From positions 1 to 32,779 of the forward strand of contig JAQVYQ010000018.1 in assembly GCA_028708575.1 (NCBI GenBank): a stretch of DNA of 32,779 nt, written 5' to 3'. Shown here piece after piece: positions 9,941-18,973 of this stretch; within the stretch, counting starts at the first letter, position 1; each line of letters starts with the position of its first letter. The translations under genes were made by a program, and so were the position numbers. The notes beneath the pieces were generated by a model. The model made no database searches. It was given only the letters and a program-made list of their open reading frames with translations, and was not told where the DNA came from. The stretch is from Tissierellia bacterium. GTDB lineage: Bacteria; Bacillota; Clostridia; Tissierellales; Tissierellaceae.

Positions 9941-10852
9941 TTATCTAATAAGATTGCTACTTTTTCCAGCTTTAAGGATATAGCTAGGTAGGCTATGGCC
10001 TACTATTAAGCTTACTCTTTCTGCAATACTTATTACTTTATCTAAATCAATGGCAGTTTCAACTCCCATTTCATGAAGCATATGAATTACATCTTCACTA
10101 ACTACATTTCCTTCTGCTCCAGGTACAAATGGACAACCACCAAGGCCTCCAAATGATGTGTCAAACCAAGTAACACCTGCTTGCATACCAGCTAGAATAT
10201 TTGCATTTCCAACTCCTCTAGTATTATGGAAATGTAATATCCATTTTACTTGAGGAAATTCTTTTATAAACTCTGTGCACATATAATAAACTTGTAATGG
10301 AACTGCCATTCCAGAAGCATCGGAAAGGGAAACTTCTTTTATTCCTACATTTAGATATGCTTTAACGATATCTTTAACATCATTTATTGGAATCTTATGC
10401 TCCCATGGCGATCCAAAAGGCATTGATATAGAGCCTGAAATTTCAAGTCCATTAGATAAAGCTAAATCAACGCAATCTTTAAATTTGGAGACGCTCTCAG
10501 AGGGTGTCATATTAAGATTGGCAAGATTGTGTTTCTTACTTGCAGAAACATTTAGTTTCACTTTTTTGCAACCACATTCAATTGCTCTTTCTACACCTTT
10601 TAAATTAGCAACAAAAGCCCTATATTCGACTCCTTGCTTTATTTGTATCTTACTAAAAACTTCATCTGTTGAAGCCATCTGAGGAACAGCTTTAGGACTA
10701 ACAAAAGATCCAACTTCAATAACCTGATAGCCTGAATCAGAGAGTTTATTAATTAGCTGTACCTTTTCATCTACCGGAATCACTTTGTCCTCATTTTGAA
10801 GCCCATCTCTAGGGCCGACTTCACAAATTACTACTTCCTTTGGCAAATTCAT
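9941..10852 (-). CDS. Hydroxymethylglutaryl-CoA lyase-like (DRE-TIM metallolyase)
   Basis: ICEVGPRDGLQNE, VGSFVSPKAVPQMA, LHFHNTRGVGNANILAGMQAGVTWFDTSFGGLGGCPFVPGAEGNV. Start trimmed to MNLPKEV after a GGAGGG RBS. Confidence 0.9.
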   Translation of the reverse strand: MNLPKEVVICEVGPRDGLQNEDKVIPVDEKVQLINKLSDSGYQVIEVGSFVSPKAVPQMASTDEVFSKIQIKQGVEYRAFVANLKGVERAIECGCKKVKLNVSASKKHNLANLNMTPSESVSKFKDCVDLALSNGLEISGSISMPFGSPWEHKIPINDVKDIVKAYLNVGIKEVSLSDASGMAVPLQVYYMCTEFIKEFPQVKWILHFHNTRGVGNANILAGMQAGVTWFDTSFGGLGGCPFVPGAEGNVVSEDVIHMLHEMGVETAIDLDKVISIAERVSLIVGHSLPSYILKAGKSSNLIR

Positions 10853-11002
10853 AGTCTCACCCTCCATTTTTAGTAATATAATTAAATGATTGCTTTAATC
10901 TATAATTATCTGATTTGCAATATAGCTGATATTCATCTACTTTCCTTAAATGGTAAAATATACAATCTCTTATTTACTTTAATCTTATTCTGATAATACA
11001 GA

Positions 11003-11038
11003 ATTGTCTAATACTTATATTTTATTGTATTGATAGAA
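11003..11038. promoter_or_regulatory. Candidate LysR-type operator copy 1
   Basis: TTGTCTAATACTTATATTTTAT-N7-ATAGAAA; same layout as the copy at 11144-11180. Confidence 0.45.
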
Positions 11039-11143
11039 AACTTCTATGATTAGCAAAACCAGTGTAATTTTAGACATTTAATGTTCGAATTCTCAAGATT
11101 TTAGATTATATTTAAATTTTAATGGTCTTATGATATTATTAAG

Positions 11144-11180
11144 TTGTCTAATTATTTATATTTTATGGATTAGATAAAAT
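11144..11180. promoter_or_regulatory. Candidate LysR-type operator copy 2 (T-N11-A palindrome)
   Basis: TTGTCTAATTATTTATATTTTAT then ATTTTAT-ggattag-ATAAAAT perfect 7-7-7 palindrome, 29 bp upstream of the LysR ATG. Confidence 0.55.
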
Positions 11181-11209
11181 GTTTCTATACAAGGAAAGGA
11201 AGATCAATT

Positions 11210-12100
11210 ATGACACTCCAGCAATTAGAATATTTTAGGGTTTTAGCAAAAACAGAACACTTTACTAAAACAGCAGAAATTCTATCTGTATCTCAACCTA
11301 GCCTTAGTTATGCTATTGGCCAATTGGAGACAGAACTAAATATAAATCTTTTTGATAGAATTGGTAGAAATATTAAACTAAACTCCTTTGGAAAAATCTT
11401 TTTAACATATGTAGAATCTGCTCTAGATATATTAGACCAGGGAACTCAGAATATAGAACTTCTTACAAAAAAAATCAATCACAATATAAAGATGGGTTAT
11501 ATTTACAGTCTTACAGACAAACTTCTAGCAAGTATTATAAAAACATATTACTTGGATAGTTCTAATGAAACTATTACTTTTGACTTTAAAACAGATTCCA
11601 GCCTTATGCTAAACAAAAATTTAGAAATGGAAATTTTAGATATTATTCTTACTGCTATTCCACCTGAAAAGAATGACTATGTAAAGATTTTTAATCAACA
11701 TTTATATCTTATGGTTCCTAGAAACCATAAACTATCAGATAAAAAAGAAATAGATATAAAAGAGATTGATGGTATGGATTTTATTAACTATAGAAGCAAT
11801 ACAGGATTAAGAGTAATTATTGACAAGCTATTAAAATTTAATAAAACATCTCCTATTATAAAAATGGAAATAGATGAGTGTAATGCTGCTTTATCTCTCT
11901 TATCCCTTAATGTTGGTATAACAATAATGCCTATCGTTCCAGGAATAGATTATAGTAAGGTAGTCCCTATAAAAATTAAAGATGACCAAGCCTATAGGCA
12001 CATCTACCTTGCTTGGAATAATTCAACAAATACTAATTCAATAGTAAAAGACTTTCGTGATTTTGTAATTGAGCTATACAATAATGACAATTTTATTTAA
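11210..12100 (+). CDS. LysR family transcriptional regulator
   Basis: N-terminal wHTH MTLQQLEYFRVLAKTEHFTKTAEILSVSQPSLSYAIGQLETELNINLFDR; divergent from the catabolic cluster. Confidence 0.95.
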   Translation: MTLQQLEYFRVLAKTEHFTKTAEILSVSQPSLSYAIGQLETELNINLFDRIGRNIKLNSFGKIFLTYVESALDILDQGTQNIELLTKKINHNIKMGYIYSLTDKLLASIIKTYYLDSSNETITFDFKTDSSLMLNKNLEMEILDIILTAIPPEKNDYVKIFNQHLYLMVPRNHKLSDKKEIDIKEIDGMDFINYRSNTGLRVIIDKLLKFNKTSPIIKMEIDECNAALSLLSLNVGITIMPIVPGIDYSKVVPIKIKDDQAYRHIYLAWNNSTNTNSIVKDFRDFVIELYNNDNFI

Positions 12101-12114
12101 AAATGAGCAAATAA

Positions 12115-12150
12115 AAACTCCTTTGGTTTAATATCAAACCTTAGGAGTTT
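12115..12150. terminator. Stem-loop terminator after the lysR gene
   Basis: AAACTCCTTTGGTTT / AAACCTTAGGAGTTT inverted repeat with T-rich downstream sequence. Confidence 0.65.
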
Positions 12151-12235
12151 CTTATTTCATATTTTAAAATATTTCAAATAGTTTTTCAGCGCATCAGAAA
12201 CCTACAGAAGCATTTCAATGAGGAGGGCAACCTTC

Positions 12236-12469
12236 TTACATATTATCTTTAAACCATTTAATAATATCACTAGATTCATATAATGGCTTCCCATCAGCTA
12301 ATAGCATTGGAACTTGATCTATACCACCTATTTCAATTAGTTCCTTATAGTTGTCAGTATTTGCACGTATATCGACTAACTCAACATCAATATGGTTTTT
12401 CTCCATGTATCTTATTACCTTTTTACAAAATGGACATGCCTCCATATAGTATAGTTTTAATTCTTGCAT
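12236..12469 (-). CDS. Glutaredoxin/thioredoxin-fold small redox protein
   Basis: 77 aa; YYMEACPFCKKVIRYMEKN, CPFC active site, QVPMLLADGKPLYESSDIIKW. Confidence 0.88.
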   Translation of the reverse strand: MQELKLYYMEACPFCKKVIRYMEKNHIDVELVDIRANTDNYKELIEIGGIDQVPMLLADGKPLYESSDIIKWFKDNM

Positions 12470-12535
12470 TAAACAGCCACCTCTTATAATTTATTTTATG
12501 ATTATATATACCCCAAATAATACATAAACTAAACC

Positions 12536-13807
12536 TTAATACCAACCTCTTATTTTCATTGTATCTGCAATCTTTTTAACAGAATGCATATATGTTGCCT
12601 TTCTCATGCTAGTATTATATTTTTCTTTAATTTCCCATATGTTATTGAAAGCATTAATCATAATTAATTCCTGTTCCTTGATTACTTCTTCTTCTGACCA
12701 ATAGTGACCTGACAGGTTTTGTACCCATTCAAAGTATGATACTGTTACCCCACCTGAGTTTGTTAGTATATCTGGTGATAATGGAATACCTCTTGTCTCC
12801 AATACCTTATCTCCATCAGCTGTTACTGGTCCATTTGCTGCTTCGCAAACTATTTTAGCATTTACCTTTCCTGCTACTTCTTCTGTTATTGCATTTTCCA
12901 TTGCTGCTGGTATTAGTATGTCTACATTTAATTCCCAAAATTCATCTAATGTAATCATTTTAGCTTTTGGATAATTAACTAGGTTATGATTTTCTTTCAT
13001 GTATCTTAACATATCGTCATGATCCAACCCATTTTCATTGTATATTGCATAAGTGCCTACATCCCTTGACCATTCACCTAATGCTACAATTTTTGCTCCT
13101 TGATCTTCTAGAGCTTTTAATGTAAATTCCCCAACATTTCCAAAGCCTTGTATAGCTACTTTTGCACCATTTATATCTATTCCATATTTTTTTGCAAACT
13201 CTCTTACTATTACTGATACTCCAAAGCCAGTTGCTTTGTTTCTCCCTTTTGAGCCACCCCATTCTAAAGGCTTCCCAGTTATTACTCCTATAGATTGGTG
13301 TCCTGTCAACTTAATGTATTCATCAGTCATCCATGCCATGATTTGACCATTTGTATTTACATCTGGTGCAGGTACGTCTACTTTTTCCCCTAAATACTTA
13401 TAAAGGCCTTGGATATAACCTCTGGATAGTCTTTCTAACTCTCCCTGTGAAAGGGATTGAGGATCTACTATTACTCCGCCTTTTGCTCCACCAAATGGAA
13501 TCCCTATTACACTACATTTAAATGTCATCCAAATAGAGAGCGCTTTTACTTCATCTGCATTTACGCTTGGGTGAAATCTAATTCCACCTTTCCCAGGCCC
13601 TACTGCATCGTTATGTAAAGCTCTATATCCTTTAAATACTTTTATATTACCATTATCCATTTTTACTGGAATGGATATTTCTATTATTCTTCGAGGTTCT
13701 TTTAGTATTTCATACACTGATGAATCTAATTTAAGTGCTTGGCAGGCTGTCTTTACTTGTAATTGAGCATTTTCTAATTGGTTTAATTCGTCTATCAATT
13801 TTGTCAT
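12536..13807 (-). CDS. Glu/Leu/Phe/Val dehydrogenase family, most likely glutamate dehydrogenase
   Basis: 423 aa; GGIRFHPSVNADEVKALSIWMTFKCSVIGIPFGGAKGG, VPAPDVNTNGQIMAWMTDEY, AIQGFGNVG. Confidence 0.93.
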   Translation of the reverse strand: MTKLIDELNQLENAQLQVKTACQALKLDSSVYEILKEPRRIIEISIPVKMDNGNIKVFKGYRALHNDAVGPGKGGIRFHPSVNADEVKALSIWMTFKCSVIGIPFGGAKGGVIVDPQSLSQGELERLSRGYIQGLYKYLGEKVDVPAPDVNTNGQIMAWMTDEYIKLTGHQSIGVITGKPLEWGGSKGRNKATGFGVSVIVREFAKKYGIDINGAKVAIQGFGNVGEFTLKALEDQGAKIVALGEWSRDVGTYAIYNENGLDHDDMLRYMKENHNLVNYPKAKMITLDEFWELNVDILIPAAMENAITEEVAGKVNAKIVCEAANGPVTADGDKVLETRGIPLSPDILTNSGGVTVSYFEWVQNLSGHYWSEEEVIKEQELIMINAFNNIWEIKEKYNTSMRKATYMHSVKKIADTMKIRGWY

Positions 13808-14023
13808 CCTCCTTATTCATTATTTAAACCATTGGTTTTATAGTTAATTTTACAATTATAACACAAGTAAGTTAAAAGTGCTAAAAAATTTTCTAAACAT
13901 AAAACAAAATACTCTTATTTGCTAATATTTAGACATTTATCTCATCCAATTATTAACAAAGTAGAGTATTCATATATGATATATATAATTCATTTGCTAC
14001 TGTAGTTCAAAAAAACCTATCCA

Positions 14024-14332
14024 TTACCCATTAATCAAAAATGGAACAAATAATTTAATAAAACTGACAATTATCAAACTAATTAAATAGTTTCTAGTTG
14101 ACATGTTTTCAACAATATTTATATTGCTTTCTTTTGCCTCTTTATTATTAGTAAAATATCCTTTTAATGTTTTAAAGTTATCAATAATATATAAGCCTAT
14201 CCAAAGAATTAATAATAGAGTTCTGGCATTTGATCTATTAGTGTTACTAATCAATAAATAAATAGAAATAAGCAAAGTAATAACGCTCATTGTTTGTGAA
14301 AAACCAATATAAAACTTCTCTCTTTCTATCAT
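14024..14332 (-). CDS. Small multi-pass membrane protein of unknown function
   Basis: 102 aa with about three hydrophobic segments; sits downstream of recR. Confidence 0.55.
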   Translation of the reverse strand: MIEREKFYIGFSQTMSVITLLISIYLLISNTNRSNARTLLLILWIGLYIIDNFKTLKGYFTNNKEAKESNINIVENMSTRNYLISLIIVSFIKLFVPFLING

Positions 14333-14343
14333 GCTCTCACCCC

Positions 14344-14943
14344 CTACATTTCCCTACGGTTGTCCATAGCTTTTGCTAAAGTAACTTCATCAAAAAATTC
14401 TAAGTCTCCGCCTACAGGAATACCATGGGCAATTCTTGTAACTTTTACTCCTAATGGCTTTATAAGTTTTGATAGATAAAGAGCTGTTGCTTCTCCCTCT
14501 ACTGTAGGATTTGTTGCCAATATTACCTCTTTTACTGTATCATCATCTAATCTATTTAATAGTTCCTTAACCTTTATTTCCCCTGGACCAATATTATCCA
14601 TTGGGGAAATAACTCCATGGAGGATATGATACTGACCTTTATATTCTCTTGATCTTTCCATAGCTATTTTATCCTTTGCGTTTTCTACTACGCAAATCAT
14701 AGACTTATCTCTGTGTTCATCCCTACATAAATAACATGGGTCATCATCAGTTAAATCACAACAAATGCTACATAATTTTATCTTTTCCTTAGCAATTATT
14801 ATGGCATTTGCAAGCCTGTCTGAGTCAGATTTATCCATTTCTAATATGTAAAAAGCAAGTCTTTGAGCTGTCTTTCTACCAATCCCAGGCAATTTAGAAA
14901 ACTGCTCTATTAAATCAGCTATGGGTAATGCGTAATAATTCAT
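14344..14943 (-). CDS. recR: Recombination protein RecR
   Basis: [24 protein letters not shown], Cys4 zinc motif [16 protein letters not shown], Toprim [18 protein letters not shown]. Confidence 0.97.
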   Translation of the reverse strand: MNYYALPIADLIEQFSKLPGIGRKTAQRLAFYILEMDKSDSDRLANAIIIAKEKIKLCSICCDLTDDDPCYLCRDEHRDKSMICVVENAKDKIAMERSREYKGQYHILHGVISPMDNIGPGEIKVKELLNRLDDDTVKEVILATNPTVEGEATALYLSKLIKPLGVKVTRIAHGIPVGGDLEFFDEVTLAKAMDNRREM

Positions 14944-14963
14944 TGTATATATCCCCCTCGTTA

Positions 14964-15299
14964 TTACATTCCTGGTATATTTAATCCTCCAGTTATTTTA
15001 CCCATTTCTCTGTTTACCATATCCTCTGCTGCCCTTATTGCTTCATTTGCTGCTGCCATAACTAAGTCTTGAAGCATTTCAACATCTTCTGGATCTACAA
15101 CAGATTCATCTATATGAATATTTATAATTTCTTTTTTCCCATTACATACTACCTTAACTGCTCCTCCACCTGCACTAGCCTCAACTTCTCTAGTATCAAG
15201 TTCTGCTTGTAACTCCTCAACCTTTTTTTGCATCTTTTGCATTTGCTTCATCATATTGTTCATATTTCCACCCATTCCTGGATATCCGCCTCTTGCCAT
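14964..15299 (-). CDS. YbaB/EbfC family nucleoid-associated protein
   Basis: 111 aa; [22 protein letters not shown], located between dnaX and recR. Confidence 0.95.
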   Translation of the reverse strand: MARGGYPGMGGNMNNMMKQMQKMQKKVEELQAELDTREVEASAGGGAVKVVCNGKKEIINIHIDESVVDPEDVEMLQDLVMAAANEAIRAAEDMVNREMGKITGGLNIPGM

Positions 15300-15302
15300 T
15301 TT

Positions 15303-16976
15303 TTATTCCCCTTCCCTTTGAATTTTTACTAAATCTTGGCCAAAGAAGTCTATAACTTCTTGAACAACTTCAGATTCTTCTTCATTACTATTTTTTATTA
15401 CTTCCTTATTATTTCCTAATGAGCTTGGAATCTCAGACTTCATTTTGAAATCTAAAATTACTTTTTTATTAAAGTGTTTAGAAATAATTTCTTCAACAAG
15501 TTCTTTGTTCTGAGGTTGACTAACTGCTTGCTTATGGAAGCCAAATTCATCATCATATACTATGGTCAAAACATTGTTTCCATATGAAATTAGTTGACCT
15601 TCAATAATTAATGCATAAATATTAATCTTTCTACTCTTTATACTCTGTAATATCTTCTTCCAATCATTTTGTATCATATCAAGTGTAAGGACACTTTCAT
15701 CATCAGTAACATTGGCCTTTTCCACAGGTTTTTCTGAAGATATTTCTTCACTTATTTGTACTTTTGGTTTTTGTGCAGCCATTTTCTTTTCAACAATCTT
15801 AGTCTTTGGTGCTTTACTTGTTTCCTTATTCTCTACTGTATCAACTGACCTTATTCCCTTTTCTAGTCTTTCTACTCTTTCTTCCAAGGTGAGTTTCTTT
15901 TCTAATGAAACTAATTTAACAACAGCCATCTCAAGTATTATCCTTGGCTGAGTTGCCCATTTGGCTTTGGTTTCTGCATCACTTAATACTTCTAATGCAT
16001 CAAGTATGTATTCTAAACTCATATCCTTGTTTTGTAGTGCATATTCTTCTATATCTTCTGATTCTATAATTTCAGCTGAATTTTTCGAAGTCTTTGTAAC
16101 CATAAGATCTCTAAAATGTCTAATTAAATCCTTTATAAATTGATTTATATCCTTACCGTCTTGTATTATCTCATCTATTTTTAGTAATGACTTATCTAAG
16201 TTTCTATTTTTTATATTATCCACTAATTCAAATAATAAGTATTTATTGGCAATTCCTAATATGTTAGTGGAATCTTCATAAGTAATATTTTCATCATTAA
16301 AGGAAATACACTGATCCAGTAAGCTTAGGGCATCTCTCATAGCACCATCTGAATTTCTCGCTATTAATTCTAGAGCTTCTTTATCTATGTTTACTTCAAG
16401 GTCGCTTGCTATTTTCCTCATATTCTCTACAATGTCTTTATTGGTTATTCTCTTAAAATCAAATCTTTGACATCTTGACAGAATTGTTTGAGGTAATTTT
16501 TCTGGTTCTGTAGTAGCTAATATAAATATAAGATGTTTTGGTGGTTCTTCTAATGTCTTTAAAAGAGCATTAAAGGCACCTTTTGATAGCATATGAACTT
16601 CATCAATTATATATACTTTGAACATAGCTGTTGATGGAGGATATATTACCTTTTCTTTTAATTCTCTAACATCATCAACACTGTTATTACTAGCTGCATC
16701 CATTTCTATTACATCCATTATGGATTCATCTAATATCCCCTTACAAACCTCACATTCATTACAAGGATTTCCATCTTGAGGATTTAAACAGTTAACAGCT
16801 CTAGAAAGAATCTTTGCTGCAGATGTTTTTCCCGTACCCCTTGTACCTGAGAAAAGATAAGCATGACCAATGTTCCCTTTCAAGACCTGTTGTCTAAGGG
16901 TTCTGGTAATATGTTCTTGTCCTAATACATCATCAAAAGTCTTAGGTCTATATTTTCTATATAATGCTTGATACAT
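15303..16976 (-). CDS. dnaX: DNA polymerase III subunit gamma/tau
   Basis: YQALYRKYRPKTFDDVLGQEHI, FSGTRGTGKTSAAKIL (Walker A), zinc-module cysteines, sensor ATTEPEKLPQTILSRCQRF. Confidence 0.97.
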   Translation of the reverse strand: MYQALYRKYRPKTFDDVLGQEHITRTLRQQVLKGNIGHAYLFSGTRGTGKTSAAKILSRAVNCLNPQDGNPCNECEVCKGILDESIMDVIEMDAASNNSVDDVRELKEKVIYPPSTAMFKVYIIDEVHMLSKGAFNALLKTLEEPPKHLIFILATTEPEKLPQTILSRCQRFDFKRITNKDIVENMRKIASDLEVNIDKEALELIARNSDGAMRDALSLLDQCISFNDENITYEDSTNILGIANKYLLFELVDNIKNRNLDKSLLKIDEIIQDGKDINQFIKDLIRHFRDLMVTKTSKNSAEIIESEDIEEYALQNKDMSLEYILDALEVLSDAETKAKWATQPRIILEMAVVKLVSLEKKLTLEERVERLEKGIRSVDTVENKETSKAPKTKIVEKKMAAQKPKVQISEEISSEKPVEKANVTDDESVLTLDMIQNDWKKILQSIKSRKINIYALIIEGQLISYGNNVLTIVYDDEFGFHKQAVSQPQNKELVEEIISKHFNKKVILDFKMKSEIPSSLGNNKEVIKNSNEEESEVVQEVIDFFGQDLVKIQREGE

Positions 16977-17107
16977 TTAACCACCTACTATTTATTAGAA
17001 TCCCCAAAGAGAATATCTTTAGACTATTATAACAGAAATCTTGTCTTTACACTAGGACAAATAAGGGCTTGCTTACACAAGGCTTATATTTTACAGTATT
17101 TAGGAGG

Positions 17108-17136
17108 TTGACAACAATTGATTTTTAACCTATAAT
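17108..17136 (+). promoter_or_regulatory. Consensus sigma70-type promoter for the tRNA-Ser/SRP RNA unit
   Basis: TTGACA - 17 bp - TATAAT, exact consensus, about 26 bp before the tRNA. Confidence 0.85.
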
Positions 17137-17161
17137 ATTAGTTCGTAAGGCAATTAATCAT

Positions 17162-17249
17162 GGAGAGATGGTTGAGTTGGCTGAAGGCGCTCGCCTGGAA
17201 AGCGGGTAGGCGGGAAACCGTCTCGAGGGTTCGAATCCCTCTCTCTCCG
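17162..17249 (+). tRNA. tRNA-Ser(GGA)
   Basis: GGAGAGA acceptor pairs with TCTCTCC, long variable arm, anticodon loop CTGGAAA, GGTTCGAATCC T arm; encoded CCA at 17250-17252. Confidence 0.95.
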
Positions 17250-17264
17250 CCATTAGAAATTTTT

Positions 17265-17532
17265 GCCGTGCTAGATGGGGAGTTAGCGGCACCCTATAAC
17301 CTGCAATCCGCTATAGCAGGGTTGAAGTCCTAGTCTAGTCTCATCTATTGTGAGGCCTGCCCCAGATAAGTGGTGTTGAAGGTTGGGTCCTGCGCAACGG
17401 AAGCTCATGAACCTCGTCAGGTCCGGAAGGAAGCAGCGATAAGTGAGAAATTCCGTGTGCCGCAGATTCACCTGACCTGAGCTAACTGTTTGGGTAACGC
17501 TTGGAATAGACTGGCAAACCTAGGTGCACGGC
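17265..17532 (+). ncRNA. ffs: Signal recognition particle RNA (large Gram-positive type)
   Basis: Apical-domain signature GTCAGGTCCGGAAGGAAGCAGCGATAAGTGAG; complementary ends GCCGTGC...GCACGGC; about 268 nt. Confidence 0.95.
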
Positions 17533-17540
17533 TACATAGT

Positions 17541-17573
17541 AAAAAGGATTATTTCTTAGAAATAATCCTTTTT
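17541..17573 (+). terminator. Intrinsic terminator of the SRP RNA
   Basis: AAAAAGGATTATTTC-tta-GAAATAATCCTTTTT followed by T-rich tract. Confidence 0.85.
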
Positions 17574-17731
17574 TATTTTTTGATTTTTTTGCAAGTTATT
17601 TAACATCTCATATAATATAAAGTATTTAAAATTTTTTAGTTATTTAAAGCTATTTTGTAGGTTTCTGAAGTTTATGCATAAAATTAATGAGGGTGGTGAA
17701 AATAATACTACTTAAGGAGGAGATTTCATCA

Positions 17732-18931
17732 ATGACAATACAAATGAATATGATCCAATCACTTGGATTAGCTGTAATTATGTTACTAATTGGTAAACAA
17801 CTTAGAAAGAAAGTTAATTTCTTTGAGAAATATTGTATACCATCACCTGTTATAGGTGGTTTTATTTTTGCAATTGTTGCACTTATATTAAGGCAAGCTG
17901 ATATACTTATGTTCGAATTCGATGATACATTGCAAACATTCTTTATGACAATGTTCTTTACTACAATCGGTTTCAACGCAAGCCTGAAAACCCTAAAAAA
18001 AGGTGGACTTCAAGTACTTATATTTTTGGTAGTTGCTACAGTTTTAGCTATGCTTCAAAATGTTGTAGCAGTTGGCTTATCTGGAGTAGTAGGATTAGAA
18101 CCTCTACTTGCACTTATGACAGGTTCAACACCTATGACAGGTGGACACGGAACAGCAGCAGCTATTGCTCCAACCCTTGAAGAAGCAGGAGTAATAGGTG
18201 CAAACACTGTTGCTTTAGCATCAGCTACATTTGGTCTAGTAGCCGGATCTATGATGGGTGGTCCTCTTGCCAATAGACTTATCATTAAACATAATTTATT
18301 GGATAAGAAAAAGGCTGAGATAGACAATGACATAGATGATTCAATACTAGAAGAAGAAACTAGAGAACTTGATAGTGATAGAATTGGTATGGCCTTTTTC
18401 CAAATTCTAATTGCTATGGGAATTGGTACCTATGTTTCAAATTGGATTCTTGAGATAACTGAACTTAATTTCCCTGGATATATTGGAGCTATGCTTGTTG
18501 CAGCAGTTATGATAAACGTATCAGAAGCTGGAGCATACGAAACACCTGAAAAGGAAATTGGAGTTCTTGGGGATGCTGCTCTAAATCTATTCTTGGCTAT
18601 GGCTCTGATGACATTAAAGCTTTGGGAACTTGCAAAGTTAGCAGGTCCATTGTTAATTCTATTAGTTGCTCAAGTTATAATAATTTTCTTATATGTTACA
18701 TTTGTTACATTCCCAATTATGGGTAAGGACTACGATGCAGCTGTTATCTCAGCAGGTCACTGTGGATTCAGCTTAGGTGCTACGGCTAACGGAATTGCAA
18801 ACATGGACTCAGTTTGTGAGAAGTATGTTTACTCTAAGATGGCATTCTTCGTATTGCCAATCGTAGGTGCTTTATTCATAGATTTTACAAATATACTAAA
18901 CATTACAATGTTTATTAACTTCTTTAGTTAA
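17732..18931 (+). CDS. gltS: Sodium/glutamate symporter, GltS family
   Basis: GSTPMTGGHGTAAAIAPTLEEAG and AGHCGFSLGATANGIANM; start trimmed to MTIQMNM after AAGGAGG. Confidence 0.93.
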   Translation: MTIQMNMIQSLGLAVIMLLIGKQLRKKVNFFEKYCIPSPVIGGFIFAIVALILRQADILMFEFDDTLQTFFMTMFFTTIGFNASLKTLKKGGLQVLIFLVVATVLAMLQNVVAVGLSGVVGLEPLLALMTGSTPMTGGHGTAAAIAPTLEEAGVIGANTVALASATFGLVAGSMMGGPLANRLIIKHNLLDKKKAEIDNDIDDSILEEETRELDSDRIGMAFFQILIAMGIGTYVSNWILEITELNFPGYIGAMLVAAVMINVSEAGAYETPEKEIGVLGDAALNLFLAMALMTLKLWELAKLAGPLLILLVAQVIIIFLYVTFVTFPIMGKDYDAAVISAGHCGFSLGATANGIANMDSVCEKYVYSKMAFFVLPIVGALFIDFTNILNITMFINFFS

Positions 18932-18942
18932 TAATTAGAATT

Positions 18943-18972
18943 AAAATCCGGATATGGCCATATCCGGATTTT
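18943..18972. terminator. Bidirectional terminator shared by gltS (+) and clpB (-)
   Basis: AAAATCCGGATATGG|CCATATCCGGATTTT, a perfect 30-bp palindrome next to both stop codons. Confidence 0.8.
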
Positions 18973-18973
18973 T

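Noticed and set aside
17283-17471. 62-aa minus-strand ORF
   Set aside because: Lies inside the SRP RNA gene; not a plausible protein.
18055-18333. 92-aa minus-strand ORF inside gltS
   Set aside because: Antisense shadow ORF of a confidently assigned transporter gene.
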